Origin: Bacteroidaceae bacterium | GTDB lineage: Bacteria > Bacteroidota > Bacteroidia > Bacteroidales > Bacteroidaceae | Reading direction: 5' to 3' | Length of the DNA stretch: 37,272 bases | Assembly (NCBI GenBank): GCA_017455585.1 | Contig: JAFSZU010000069.1 | Coordinates: forward strand, 1 to 37,272 | Shown: piece by piece, positions 7,646 to 15,170 of the stretch | Layout: every line of letters starts with the position of its first letter | Position numbering within the stretch: the first letter of the stretch is position 1 | Translations under genes and position numbers: made by a program | Notes under the pieces: model-generated | What the model was told of the DNA's origin: nothing | Seen by the model: the letters and a program-made list of their open reading frames with translations, nothing else | The model's database searches: none

Positions 7646-10600
7646 ATGACCGACGAGTCCCTCACCTCCCCCACCCCCTCCATCGACATCGCCGAGGAAG
7701 CAGCCCTGCAAATCGACGAGCGCCAACTCACACGCCAGGCTCTCTGGGAACGCAAGCTCCTGGACTTCAGCCTCCGCAACAACCTCTTGAACACGCGCCT
7801 GGGCAAGCGCGCCGTGCAGTTCATCTCCTTTGAGACGGCCCGCATGGAAGACCTCCTGCAGACAGGAGAAACCTACACCATCCAGACGTGGCCCGAGGAG
7901 CGCAAGAAGCTGGAGGCCGAGGACGGCATCTACCACTCCGCCACACAGGCCGCACCGCTCCAGCAGCAGTTCGAGACGGATATCAAAGCCCACAAGCTCT
8001 CGACCTATCTCTCTGCCGCAGAGCTGAAGCCCGTCCTCACCAACCTCTACCGCTCGGCACGCACGGCACTGGAAGAGAACGGTGCCAACGCCCTCTTCAT
8101 CGCCATCGGCATGTTGAAGTGGTTTGTCACAGACAAGAGCGAGCAGCCACGCTTCGCGCCCATCCTGCTGCTGCCGGTGAACCTGGTGAGGAACGGAGGC
8201 GGCTATGTCGTGAGGATGCGCGACGAGGAAACGATTCTGAATGTCACACTCATCGAGTTCCTGCGCCAGCAGTTCAAGCTCCTGGTGCCCACCTTCGACC
8301 CGCTGCCGCGCGACGAGAGCGGCGTGGATGTGTCCCTCATCTTCCAGTCCATCCGCAAGGCCATTGAACAGCACAAGGACTGGGAAGTGCTGGACGAGAG
8401 CGTGCTGGGCATCTTCTCTTTCAACAAGTTCGTGATGTGGAACGACATCCACAGCAATGCCGACAAACTCCAGCAGAGCCCCATCGTGCAGAGTCTGGTG
8501 GAACGCCGCCTCACGGTCAACGACGAGGAGAAGAGTGTGGATGTGCGCGAGTTCGACCTCACGGCCCGCCCGGCCGACGTGGCCACGCCCATCAGCGTGG
8601 ATTCCTCGCAGCTGGAAGCCGTCATCGAGAGCGGCAAGGGCAAGAGCTTCATCCTCTACGGTCCTCCGGGCACGGGCAAGTCGCAGACCATCACCAACAT
8701 GATCGCCAACGCCCTCTACCAGGGTCGCCGCGTGCTGTTCGTGGCAGAGAAGATGGCGGCGCTCAGTGTGGTGCAGAAGCGACTGGCCAAGATTGGCCTC
8801 GACCCGTTCTGTCTGGAACTGCACTCCAACAAGGTCACCAAGACGCACTTCCTACAGCAGTTGCAACAAGCGCTGGATGTCACCCACGGACACGTCAATG
8901 AGGACTTCGAGCAACGCAGCGAGGAACTCTACCGTCTGCGCCAGCAACTCAACGGCTACATGCAGGCCATTCACCAAGAGAGCGAGTATGGGGTGTCGCT
9001 GTATGACTGCATTGAGTCGTATTTACAGCAGACCCACCCCCTTACCCCTCCCTGTGAGGGAGGGGAGCGGTCAACTTTGACTGCTGAAGGGAAAGCTGCC
9101 TCTCAATTTCATTCTACTCCCCTCCCTCACAGGGAGGGGTTGGGGGTGGGTCTAACCAAAGCCGACCTCGATGCCCTCACCGACGAGCTGACACAGCTCG
9201 ATGCCGTCTTCCGCATCACGGGACATCCTCACAACCATCCTTTAACGGGCCTGGCCCCGCAGGATGACCGCCGCGAATATCTGGGCACACTGGAGACCCT
9301 GCTGCACCAGCTGCAAGCCACCGGCGAGCAGCCGGCCACGCTGCTACAGGACTGGCAGACTGTGCAACAGAAATGGTTCCTGCCCCGCTTCTTTGCCACG
9401 GGCACCTTCCTCAAACGCCTCCAGCGGCTCAACCCAGCTATCAAGAAGGAGGGCATCACCTCCTTCCTCCAACAGTTAAACACCCTCTTTACCCCCTCCT
9501 CCCCCTCCCCGGCCACCGTGCCCAGCGGTTTTCCGCCGGGCTCATCCCTCCCCCTCTCCACCTGGCTGGAGCACAAAGACGAGTGGCGCGTCTGGTATCA
9601 GTGGTCGTCTGCCCGCCAGAGCCTCATCGACCGTGGCTATCAGGACGTTGTGCAGTACATCGAGGCTGGCCACACGGGCGCCGAGACCGCCGAAGCCCTC
9701 GCGCGTACCTTATATAAAGAATGGGCACTGCTGATGATCGATGCCAACGACGAGCTGCGCCGCTTCAACGGCCTCGTCTTCGAGGACGTGATAGCCCGCT
9801 ACCGCCAGCTGACCGAGCATTTCCAGGAGCTCACCAAGAAAGAGCTCTACTGCCGTCTGGCCGCACGCATCCCCTCCCTCTCCATCGAGGCCGCCACGGG
9901 TTCCGAGGTCAATATCCTCAAGCGCAACATCGCCAACGGCGGGCGCGGCACCAGCATACGCCACATCATCGACCAGATTCCCAACCTGTTGCCCAAGCTA
10001 TGCCCCTGCATGTTGATGAGCCCCATCAGTGTGGCGCAGTTCATCGACCTGGACCAGCCCAAGTTCGACCTCGTCATCTTCGACGAAGCCTCGCAGATGC
10101 CCACCGCCGAGGCCGTGGGAGCCATCGGACGCGGACAGGCACTCATCGTCGTGGGCGACAACAAGCAGATGCCGCCCACCAGCTTCTTCGCCACCCAGCA
10201 GGTGGATGACGAGGATGCCGAGCTGGACGACATGGACAGCATCCTCGATGACTGCCAGGCCCTCTCGTTGGCAGACCACTACCTCGCCTTCCACTACCGC
10301 TCCAAGCACGAGAGCCTCATCGCCTTCTCCAACCAGGAGTATTACGACGGCCGCCTGTTCACCTTCCCCTCTGCCGACGACCGCGTGTCCAAGGTCTCGC
10401 TGGTCCATGTCGAGGGCACCTACGACAAGGGTGGCCGGCGCAGCAACCGCGCCGAGGCCGAGGCCGTGGTCACAGAGATCGTCCGCCGTCTGGCAGACGA
10501 CGAACTCAGCAAGCGCAGCATCGGCGTGGTGGCCTTCTCCATGGCCCAGCAGAACCTCATCGAAGATGTGCTCATGGAGGTCATCAGCGGCAAACCCGAG

Positions 10601-11599
10601 ATGGAGCGGCGCGCCTTCCAGACCGAGGAGCCCATCTTCATCAAGAACCTCGAGAACGTGCAGGGCGACGAGCGCGATGTCATCCTCTTCTCCGTGGGCT
10701 ATGGGCCGGACAAGAACGGCAATGTGAGCATGAACTTCGGTCCGCTCAACAACCGTGGCGGCGAACGACGCCTGAACGTGGCCGTGTCCCGTGCCCGCTA
10801 TGAGATGATGGTCTTCTCCACCCTGCGCCCCGAGCAGATTGACCTGAACCGCAGCAAGGCGCTGGGCGTGGAGGGGTTGCAGAAGTTCCTGAAGTATGCA
10901 GAGCAGGGGAAGCGCATCCCCCGCACTGCAAGCGCGGAGAATGCGCTTCCCCTGCCAGACGCTATCGCCTCCGCCCTCAACGCCCTCGGCTACGAGACCA
11001 CCACGGCGGTGGGACGCTCGCAGTTCAAGGTGGATGTGGCCGTGGTGGACCCCCGAGACCCCGAACGCTACTTCCTTGGCATCCTCATAGACAGTCCCGC
11101 CCGTGCCGCCACCAAGATTGCCCGCGACCGCGAGATCACGCAACCCTCTGTGCTACAGGGCCTCGGATGGAAGGTCATCCGCGTGTGGAGCGTGGATTGG
11201 ATGCAGAACCGCCAGCGCGTGCTCGATGCCATCGTCCAAGCCATAGAGGATCCCGCCAGCACACCCATTGCCAATACCGCGCCGCTGAACTTGACGCCTC
11301 CAGCCATTGTCACCGAGACGCCACGCAGGGTCACACCGCCGCCCGCCGCAATCAAGGGAAACCCAGACAGCAAGAAGGCCATCGAGGACATTGACCCAGC
11401 CGTCATCGATGCCACCATCCTGCGGGTCGTGCAGGAACAGGTAGCCCTGCCCACCGAGGACCTGCTGCGTGCCACCAACCGGTTGCTGGGCTATGCCCGC
11501 CGCTCACCCCGCTTCGACGCCATCGTGACACGCCGCATCGCCTCGCTCATCGTGGAGAAGAAGGTGCGCCGGGACGGCGACAAGATCATGCGTTTGTGA
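7646..11599 (+). CDS. DUF4011/DUF3320-type superfamily 1 helicase with Vsr/DUF559-like nuclease domain
   Basis: The 1317-residue protein has an N-terminal DUF4011-like region (WERKLLDFSLRNNLLN near residue 33). An SF1 helicase core follows: Walker A GPPGTGKS at 339-346, DEAS at 813-816, then VVGDNKQMPP, HYRSKHESLI, VQGDERDVI and LNVAVSRAR. A restriction-fold segment comes next (FKVDVAVVDP, then FLGILID and ARDREI with LGWKVIRVWS), and a DUF3320-like C-terminus (about 1250-1317). It probably unwinds and cuts DNA; proteins of this layout are often suspected of defence or repair roles, but the function is unproven. Three palindromic sequences lie in frame inside it (9030-9153, 9520-9541, 10903-10955) without breaking the frame. 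The ATG at 7646 follows the GH13 terminator; no promoter box was recognised. Confidence 0.82.
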   Translation: MTDESLTSPTPSIDIAEEAALQIDERQLTRQALWERKLLDFSLRNNLLNTRLGKRAVQFISFETARMEDLLQTGETYTIQTWPEERKKLEAEDGIYHSATQAAPLQQQFETDIKAHKLSTYLSAAELKPVLTNLYRSARTALEENGANALFIAIGMLKWFVTDKSEQPRFAPILLLPVNLVRNGGGYVVRMRDEETILNVTLIEFLRQQFKLLVPTFDPLPRDESGVDVSLIFQSIRKAIEQHKDWEVLDESVLGIFSFNKFVMWNDIHSNADKLQQSPIVQSLVERRLTVNDEEKSVDVREFDLTARPADVATPISVDSSQLEAVIESGKGKSFILYGPPGTGKSQTITNMIANALYQGRRVLFVAEKMAALSVVQKRLAKIGLDPFCLELHSNKVTKTHFLQQLQQALDVTHGHVNEDFEQRSEELYRLRQQLNGYMQAIHQESEYGVSLYDCIESYLQQTHPLTPPCEGGERSTLTAEGKAASQFHSTPLPHREGLGVGLTKADLDALTDELTQLDAVFRITGHPHNHPLTGLAPQDDRREYLGTLETLLHQLQATGEQPATLLQDWQTVQQKWFLPRFFATGTFLKRLQRLNPAIKKEGITSFLQQLNTLFTPSSPSPATVPSGFPPGSSLPLSTWLEHKDEWRVWYQWSSARQSLIDRGYQDVVQYIEAGHTGAETAEALARTLYKEWALLMIDANDELRRFNGLVFEDVIARYRQLTEHFQELTKKELYCRLAARIPSLSIEAATGSEVNILKRNIANGGRGTSIRHIIDQIPNLLPKLCPCMLMSPISVAQFIDLDQPKFDLVIFDEASQMPTAEAVGAIGRGQALIVVGDNKQMPPTSFFATQQVDDEDAELDDMDSILDDCQALSLADHYLAFHYRSKHESLIAFSNQEYYDGRLFTFPSADDRVSKVSLVHVEGTYDKGGRRSNRAEAEAVVTEIVRRLADDELSKRSIGVVAFSMAQQNLIEDVLMEVISGKPEMERRAFQTEEPIFIKNLENVQGDERDVILFSVGYGPDKNGNVSMNFGPLNNRGGERRLNVAVSRARYEMMVFSTLRPEQIDLNRSKALGVEGLQKFLKYAEQGKRIPRTASAENALPLPDAIASALNALGYETTTAVGRSQFKVDVAVVDPRDPERYFLGILIDSPARAATKIARDREITQPSVLQGLGWKVIRVWSVDWMQNRQRVLDAIVQAIEDPASTPIANTAPLNLTPPAIVTETPRRVTPPPAAIKGNPDSKKAIEDIDPAVIDATILRVVQEQVALPTEDLLRATNRLLGYARRSPRFDAIVTRRIASLIVEKKVRRDGDKIMRL
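9030..9153. mobile_element. 124-bp palindromic (MITE-like) element inside the helicase gene
   Basis: The element starts AGACCCACCCCC and ends GGGGGTGGGTCT. Its terminal inverted repeats run about 37 bp (9030-9067 and 9117-9153) with one small internal mismatch. Each arm contains its own 21-bp palindrome (cccctccct, 3 nt, agggagggg at 9045-9065 and 9119-9139). The 49-bp middle is unrelated to the arms. It adds about 41 residues (about 462-503, with HPLTPPCEGGE and TPLPHREGLGVGL) between two conserved parts of the helicase. It has no transposase gene. A related element occurs at 19578-19712. Confidence 0.82.
9520..9541. repeat. Small palindrome inside the helicase gene
   Basis: A hairpin with 9-nt arms and one mismatch (gcccagcgg, tttt, ccgccgggc) lies in a Pro/Ser-rich linker, flanked by C-rich runs. 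Its GTGCCCrGCGG start resembles the terminator at 7608-7632. It may be a second small inserted element. Confidence 0.45.
10903..10955. repeat. 53-bp palindromic insert inside the helicase gene
   Basis: A perfect 15-bp inverted repeat (gcaggggaagcgcat at 10903-10917, complement at 10941-10955) encloses 23 nt containing a ccgc/gcgg pair. It encodes GKRIPRTASAENALPLP (about residues 1086-1104) between the helicase core and the nuclease-like domain, where a variable linker is expected. Confidence 0.6.
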
Positions 11600-12517
11600 A
11601 TGGGCGGCTATCATTTTGTTGCATTTCTGACGGTCGCCGTCTGGGGAAGTACCTTTGTGTTCACGAAGATACTCCTTGAGAACGGCCTCTCGCCGGCACA
11701 GATCTTCACCCTGCGTTTCATGATTGCCTATCTGCTCATGGCGACCGGGACGGCAATCGCCCGGCGACCGCTCAAGCTGTTCGCCAACTCGTGGCAGGAT
11801 GAGGTGCGGATGCTGTTGCTGGGCATCACCGGCGGTTCGGCCTATTTCCTCGCAGAGAATGCCGCCATGCTATATACCACAGCCACCAACACATCGCTCA
11901 TCGTGTGCACATGTCCATTGTTTGCCATGCTGCTCTTTGCCATCATCTACCGGCACACAGAACCCATCACCCGGACACAAGCCGCGGGCTCCGTGATTGC
12001 ATGTCTGGGCATGGCGGTTGTGGTGCTCAACGGCCATTTTGTGCTGCACCTGTCACCCCTGGGCGATTTGCTGGCATTTGGAGCATGTCTCTGCTGGGCT
12101 GTCTATTCGCTGCTGATGAAGGCGGCACTGCAACGCTACGACACATTTTTCATCACACGCAAGGTGTTCTTCTACGGCCTTGTCACCATCATACCTTATT
12201 ACATGGTGGAGCCCGGATTCCCGTCCCTGGAGGTCATCCTGCATCCAGACGTCCTGGGGAACCTGCTGTTTCTGGGGGTCGTGGCCTCCTTGCTGTGCTT
12301 CCTCCTTTGGAACTGGGTAATAGGCAAGTTGGGAGCCGTCGTGGCCACCAACTGGGTCTATTTCAATCCCATCACCACCATCCTCTTTGCTTGGTGGCTG
12401 CTGGACGAGCGCATCACCGTCTGGTTCCTGCTCGGCAGTCTGCTCATCATCGTCGGCATGGTGCTTTCAGAACGGACGGCAACAACAAGACACCGAGACG
12501 AGACGATTGCTGCATGA
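11600..12517 (+). CDS. DMT-superfamily (EamA) membrane transporter
   Basis: This 305-residue protein is almost wholly hydrophobic, with about ten membrane segments arranged as two EamA halves. It starts with the typical GGYHFVAFLTVAVWGSTFVFTKILL and its second half contains GDLLAFGACLCWAVYSLLMK. The family exports small metabolites across the inner membrane; the substrate cannot be told. The ATG follows the helicase TGA with no gap, so translation is probably coupled. The last codons run into a 22-bp tandem repeat, so the C-terminal tail (RHRDETIAA) may be a late addition. Confidence 0.85.
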   Translation: MGGYHFVAFLTVAVWGSTFVFTKILLENGLSPAQIFTLRFMIAYLLMATGTAIARRPLKLFANSWQDEVRMLLLGITGGSAYFLAENAAMLYTTATNTSLIVCTCPLFAMLLFAIIYRHTEPITRTQAAGSVIACLGMAVVVLNGHFVLHLSPLGDLLAFGACLCWAVYSLLMKAALQRYDTFFITRKVFFYGLVTIIPYYMVEPGFPSLEVILHPDVLGNLLFLGVVASLLCFLLWNWVIGKLGAVVATNWVYFNPITTILFAWWLLDERITVWFLLGSLLIIVGMVLSERTATTRHRDETIAA

Positions 12518-12571
12518 TGATTCAGCAATTGCTGCATCATGATTAAGCAATTGCTGCATCATCATGCAGCA
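12506..12571. repeat. 22-bp tandem repeat, three units, at the end of the transporter gene
   Basis: Three units start attgctgcat at 12506, 12528 and 12550, spaced exactly 22 bp, and each ends in agca. The units contain the pairs GCAAT/ATTGC and ATGAT/ATCAT, so they can form hairpins. The first unit includes the transporter's stop codon. Confidence 0.7.
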
Positions 12572-12678
12572 AACGCCAGAGGCGCATGAGTCGTCGAAGA
12601 GGCCAAGTGATAATCCCTTGAACACGGCGGCTACTGAGCAGAGACGGCTGCATCGTCTTTCTGTCGCAGGCAAAAAAA

Positions 12679-12739
12679 GAGGGTGTGACAAGATGCAGCG
12701 ACTGTATAGGCAACAGTCTGTTGATCCTGTCACACCCTC
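12679..12739 (-). terminator. Terminator of the minus-strand membrane-protein operon
   Basis: A perfect 12-bp inverted repeat (gagggtgtgaca at 12679-12690, complement at 12728-12739) encloses a second small stem (gactgt/acagtc). In the minus-strand reading it is followed by a run of seven T (complement of 12672-12678). It lies 28 bp after the stop of the membrane-protein gene. Confidence 0.85.
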
Positions 12740-12766
12740 AAGAAGAAGGATGTATTATTCTATGAG

Positions 12767-13459
12767 CTACTGCACTTCGACGTAGTCTGTGGCTTCTGAA
12801 GCGGGCATCTCAGGCTTCAAGACAAAGAAGGAGATGACCAGCATGAACTCGATGATAACAGCGGCGAAGAAGTAGCCGACGCAGCAGGCGCAGAAGCCAA
12901 GGATGCCGATGCCGATCATGGTGAGTCCCAGCAGGAGGAGTTCCCAGAAATGGCCCTTCGTCATCTCCCAGGAACGGCTGAAGGCCTCGGTGAAGGAGGC
13001 TCCCTGTGTGGCTGCCAGCAGTGGAGCATACCACAGACGGATAGCGAGGTAGATGCCAGGGATGATGAGTGCGACGCAGCCGATGGCCACGATGATGCCA
13101 TAGACAAGTTCCACGCAGAAGTAGATGGCCAGCTGGTTGAAATCAACCTTGAAGGCTTCGGCCATGGTGGCGTATGGCTTGCCCGTGCAGTGGGCGTTGA
13201 CGTAAAGGTTCAGCATCACATAGCTCAGGTATATGGCCAGCAGGAAGGTGACTGCCATCCAGGGGCTCACGGTGATGGCCTGTGAGATGAGGAGTGGATC
13301 GTTGTTTTGGATGCCTTCCATGTAGAGCGTCTGGTCGATGTTCAGACCGAAGCCGCTGATCATGTTATAGACGAAGGTGAGGAGCACGAAGATGGGCCAG
13401 TGTTTTACGGCGAGGTCCCACGCGCGGGAGACGATGTCTCCGATAACGAGCTGTTTCAT
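12767..13459 (-). CDS. Multi-pass inner-membrane protein of unknown function
   Basis: The 230-residue protein has about five or six hydrophobic segments, for example FVLLTFVYNMISGFGL, TFLLAIYLSYVMLNLYV and LGLTMIGIGILGFCACCVGY. Its layout recalls DUF975-like membrane proteins (an amphipathic GDIVSRAWDLAVKHWP start and EAFSRSWEMTKGHFWELLLL in the middle), but I cannot fix a family. It lies 48 bp downstream of the DUF2752 gene on the same strand, and a clear terminator follows. No partner hints at a function. Confidence 0.65.
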   Translation of the reverse strand: MKQLVIGDIVSRAWDLAVKHWPIFVLLTFVYNMISGFGLNIDQTLYMEGIQNNDPLLISQAITVSPWMAVTFLLAIYLSYVMLNLYVNAHCTGKPYATMAEAFKVDFNQLAIYFCVELVYGIIVAIGCVALIIPGIYLAIRLWYAPLLAATQGASFTEAFSRSWEMTKGHFWELLLLGLTMIGIGILGFCACCVGYFFAAVIIEFMLVISFFVLKPEMPASEATDYVEVQ

Positions 13460-13507
13460 TTGTTTGTGAGTTAATGGTTATTTTTTTGTTAGACGTAACT
13501 TGGGTGA

Positions 13508-13756
13508 CTAAAGTTGCAGGATATTGCGAATAATTCCCCAGATGATGGCCATGCAGAGGATGACGAAGGCAGCGCGAGAGGAGATTTCCCGCTGCCACAG
13601 CCACCACGCCCCCACCAACGGTGCGCCCACTGCCAAGCCGGGATTGAGCCAGAAGGCTTCTTCCAGATGACCATGCAGCAGCGCCAGCACCATGCGCTGG
13701 CCGCCGCAGAAGGGACAGTCAAGGCCGGTGAGGAAGTGGAAGGGGCAGGGGAGCAT
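13508..13756 (-). CDS. DUF2752-family small membrane protein
   Basis: The 82-residue protein contains FLTGLDCPFCGGQRMVLALLHGHLEEAFWLNP, which shows the DUF2752 pattern: a CPxCG motif followed by Arg, then hydrophobic residues and an Asn-Pro. Two membrane helices follow. The function of the family is unknown. It is the first gene of a probable two-gene minus-strand operon with the larger membrane protein. A heptamer array lies just upstream of its start. Confidence 0.75.
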   Translation of the reverse strand: MLPCPFHFLTGLDCPFCGGQRMVLALLHGHLEEAFWLNPGLAVGAPLVGAWWLWQREISSRAAFVILCMAIIWGIIRNILQL

Positions 13757-13764
13757 TGCTTAAT

Positions 13765-13806
13765 GAAGAATGAAAAATGAAGAATGAAGAGTGAAGAATG
13801 AATAGT
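13765..13806. repeat. Heptamer array (gaagaat type), six units
   Basis: Six 7-bp units read gaagaat, gaaaaat, gaagaat, gaagagt, gaagaat, gaatagt. The same heptamer in reverse orientation occurs inside the ABC ATPase gene near 30869-30886. The array lies between the DUF2752 and luxS genes. Confidence 0.8.
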
Positions 13807-13852
13807 TGGGGGTGGTGAGCTACTATTTATGGGAACAATAGGGAAGAAGTGA

Positions 13853-13886
13853 CCCGTGAATGGGGTAAAAACATCCTTGTCACGGG
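13853..13886 (-). terminator. Possible terminator after luxS
   Basis: A 7-bp stem (cccgtga at 13853-13859, tcacggg at 13880-13886) with a 20-nt loop lies just past the luxS stop on the minus strand. No T-run follows, so this is weak. Confidence 0.35.
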
Positions 13887-13901
13887 CCTTGACAGGGATT
13901 T

Positions 13902-14396
13902 TTATGCGTCGGCAAACGTCATACCGTCTTCCAAGGTGATCTGTAGCTTGGTGTATTCACAGTGGAAGTCATGCTGGAGGCGGTGCAGGTAGCGGCGGCA
14001 CTCCCACAGGCACATGGGCAGGTCATGCAGCAGATAGTTGCCGCAAGTAGTGGGCGTGGTGGCGGGCACTTCCGTTTGGGTGAGCATCCATGTCAAGCAT
14101 TCAATGGTCAGCTGGCGCATGTCCTGCACGGAGTAGTTGCCCGTCATGACAATATACATGCCCGTGAGACAACCCATGGGACCCACATAGACCACATCGT
14201 CCTTGACAGGGGAATTACGGAACCAGGTGGCCATCAAGTGCTCCATGCTGTGCATGGCAGCCGGAGCCACGGCGGGTTCCTTGTTGGGTTCGGTTATGCG
14301 GAGGTCAAAGGTGGTGAACCCCTTGTCCTGCCGGGACACATAGATGCCCGGCTTCAACCTGGTATGATCAATGGTGAAACTCTGAATGACTTCCAT
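13902..14396 (-). CDS. luxS: S-ribosylhomocysteine lyase
   Basis: The 164-residue protein is the right length for LuxS, which splits S-ribosylhomocysteine into homocysteine and the AI-2 precursor DPD. The metal ligands are His49 and His53 of the HSMEH motif and Cys118 in TTCGNY. The acid/base Cys76 is in GPMGCLTG, and FDLRITEPN carries the substrate-binding Arg. It is the last gene of a four-gene minus-strand operon, 30 bp after mtnN, whose product makes its substrate. It may serve mainly to recycle homocysteine; AI-2 signalling cannot be judged from sequence. Confidence 0.93.
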   Translation of the reverse strand: MEVIQSFTIDHTRLKPGIYVSRQDKGFTTFDLRITEPNKEPAVAPAAMHSMEHLMATWFRNSPVKDDVVYVGPMGCLTGMYIVMTGNYSVQDMRQLTIECLTWMLTQTEVPATTPTTCGNYLLHDLPMCLWECRRYLHRLQHDFHCEYTKLQITLEDGMTFADA

Positions 14397-14426
14397 CTGC
14401 TTTATTGCTAATTATAATGGAGTTGT

Positions 14427-15155
14427 TTAGTCGGCGAAGAGGAAGCGGGCGAACTGGGTGGGGAGGTTGGTGAGGAAACGGCGGGTGACCTCGAAGCTGT
14501 GGTCGGCCATCTCGTCCCAGAAGTTCAGGTACTGCTGCAAGTGCTCATCGGCACCGGGTGTATCGCTGAGGATGCGGAAGCTAAGGAAGGGCAGGGCGTG
14601 GAGGAAGCATGTCTGGGCGATGGCGGCACTCTCCATATCTACGGCCAGAGCCTCGGGGAAGGCGGTCTTGATGGCTTGCAGTTGCGCGCGGTCGCTGATG
14701 AATTGGTCGCCACTGCAGATGAGACCTTTCTTAACTGAATTGTCCTCAATGGCTTCCAACAATTGCTCTTCGGCGCGGAAGCGGGCGGGCAATCCTTGGA
14801 TTTGCCCGTGCTCGCAGCCTGGAATAGTCACGTCGTGATAGGCCACTTGCGTGCTGGCCACCACGTCCATCACCTGCAAGCCTTCCTCGATGCCTCCGGC
14901 GCAACCCGTGGAAATGATGCAATCGGGATGATAGCGGTGGATGAGGGTGGTGGCTCCCACGGCAGCATTGACCTTGCCGATGCCGCAAGTCATGAGAATC
15001 AAGGTGTTCTGCGAGGTTTGACCGCTCGCGGAGCTGCGGTCTATCTGACCTATGGTGAAGATATAGCGCCCCTGCTGTTCTGTGTGGGCATCATGGAGCA
15101 GGGCCGTCAGCTGCTTGTGCTCCTTCTCCATGGCTGAGAGGACTCCAATAATCAT
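14427..15155 (-). CDS. mtnN: 5'-methylthioadenosine/S-adenosylhomocysteine nucleosidase
   Basis: The 242-residue cytoplasmic enzyme removes adenine from S-adenosylhomocysteine and methylthioadenosine. Seen features are the start IIGVLSAMEKE with the Glu expected near residue 11, the CGIGKVNAA motif, SGDQFI, the substrate-binding VDMESAA with Glu175, and FRILSD with catalytic Asp198. It is slightly longer than E. coli Pfs. It lies 15 bp downstream of the caspase-like gene and 30 bp upstream of luxS, so the two-step breakdown of S-adenosylhomocysteine is co-transcribed with a secreted peptidase gene. Confidence 0.93.
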   Translation of the reverse strand: MIIGVLSAMEKEHKQLTALLHDAHTEQQGRYIFTIGQIDRSSASGQTSQNTLILMTCGIGKVNAAVGATTLIHRYHPDCIISTGCAGGIEEGLQVMDVVASTQVAYHDVTIPGCEHGQIQGLPARFRAEEQLLEAIEDNSVKKGLICSGDQFISDRAQLQAIKTAFPEALAVDMESAAIAQTCFLHALPFLSFRILSDTPGADEHLQQYLNFWDEMADHSFEVTRRFLTNLPTQFARFLFAD

Positions 15156-15170
15156 AGTCTTCTGTCTTTT

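Noticed and set aside
5582-8848. Very long minus-strand open frame opposite the GH13 and helicase genes
   Set aside because: It is a codon shadow of two well-supported plus-strand genes in GC-rich DNA. It crosses both gene boundaries and shows no motifs.
9998-11143. Minus-strand open frame of 381 codons within the helicase gene
   Set aside because: It is antisense to conserved helicase motifs and has a Gly/His/Leu/Val-rich shadow composition.
12564-12785. Short plus-strand frame after the transporter gene
   Set aside because: It runs through the terminator hairpin of the minus-strand operon and has no family resemblance.
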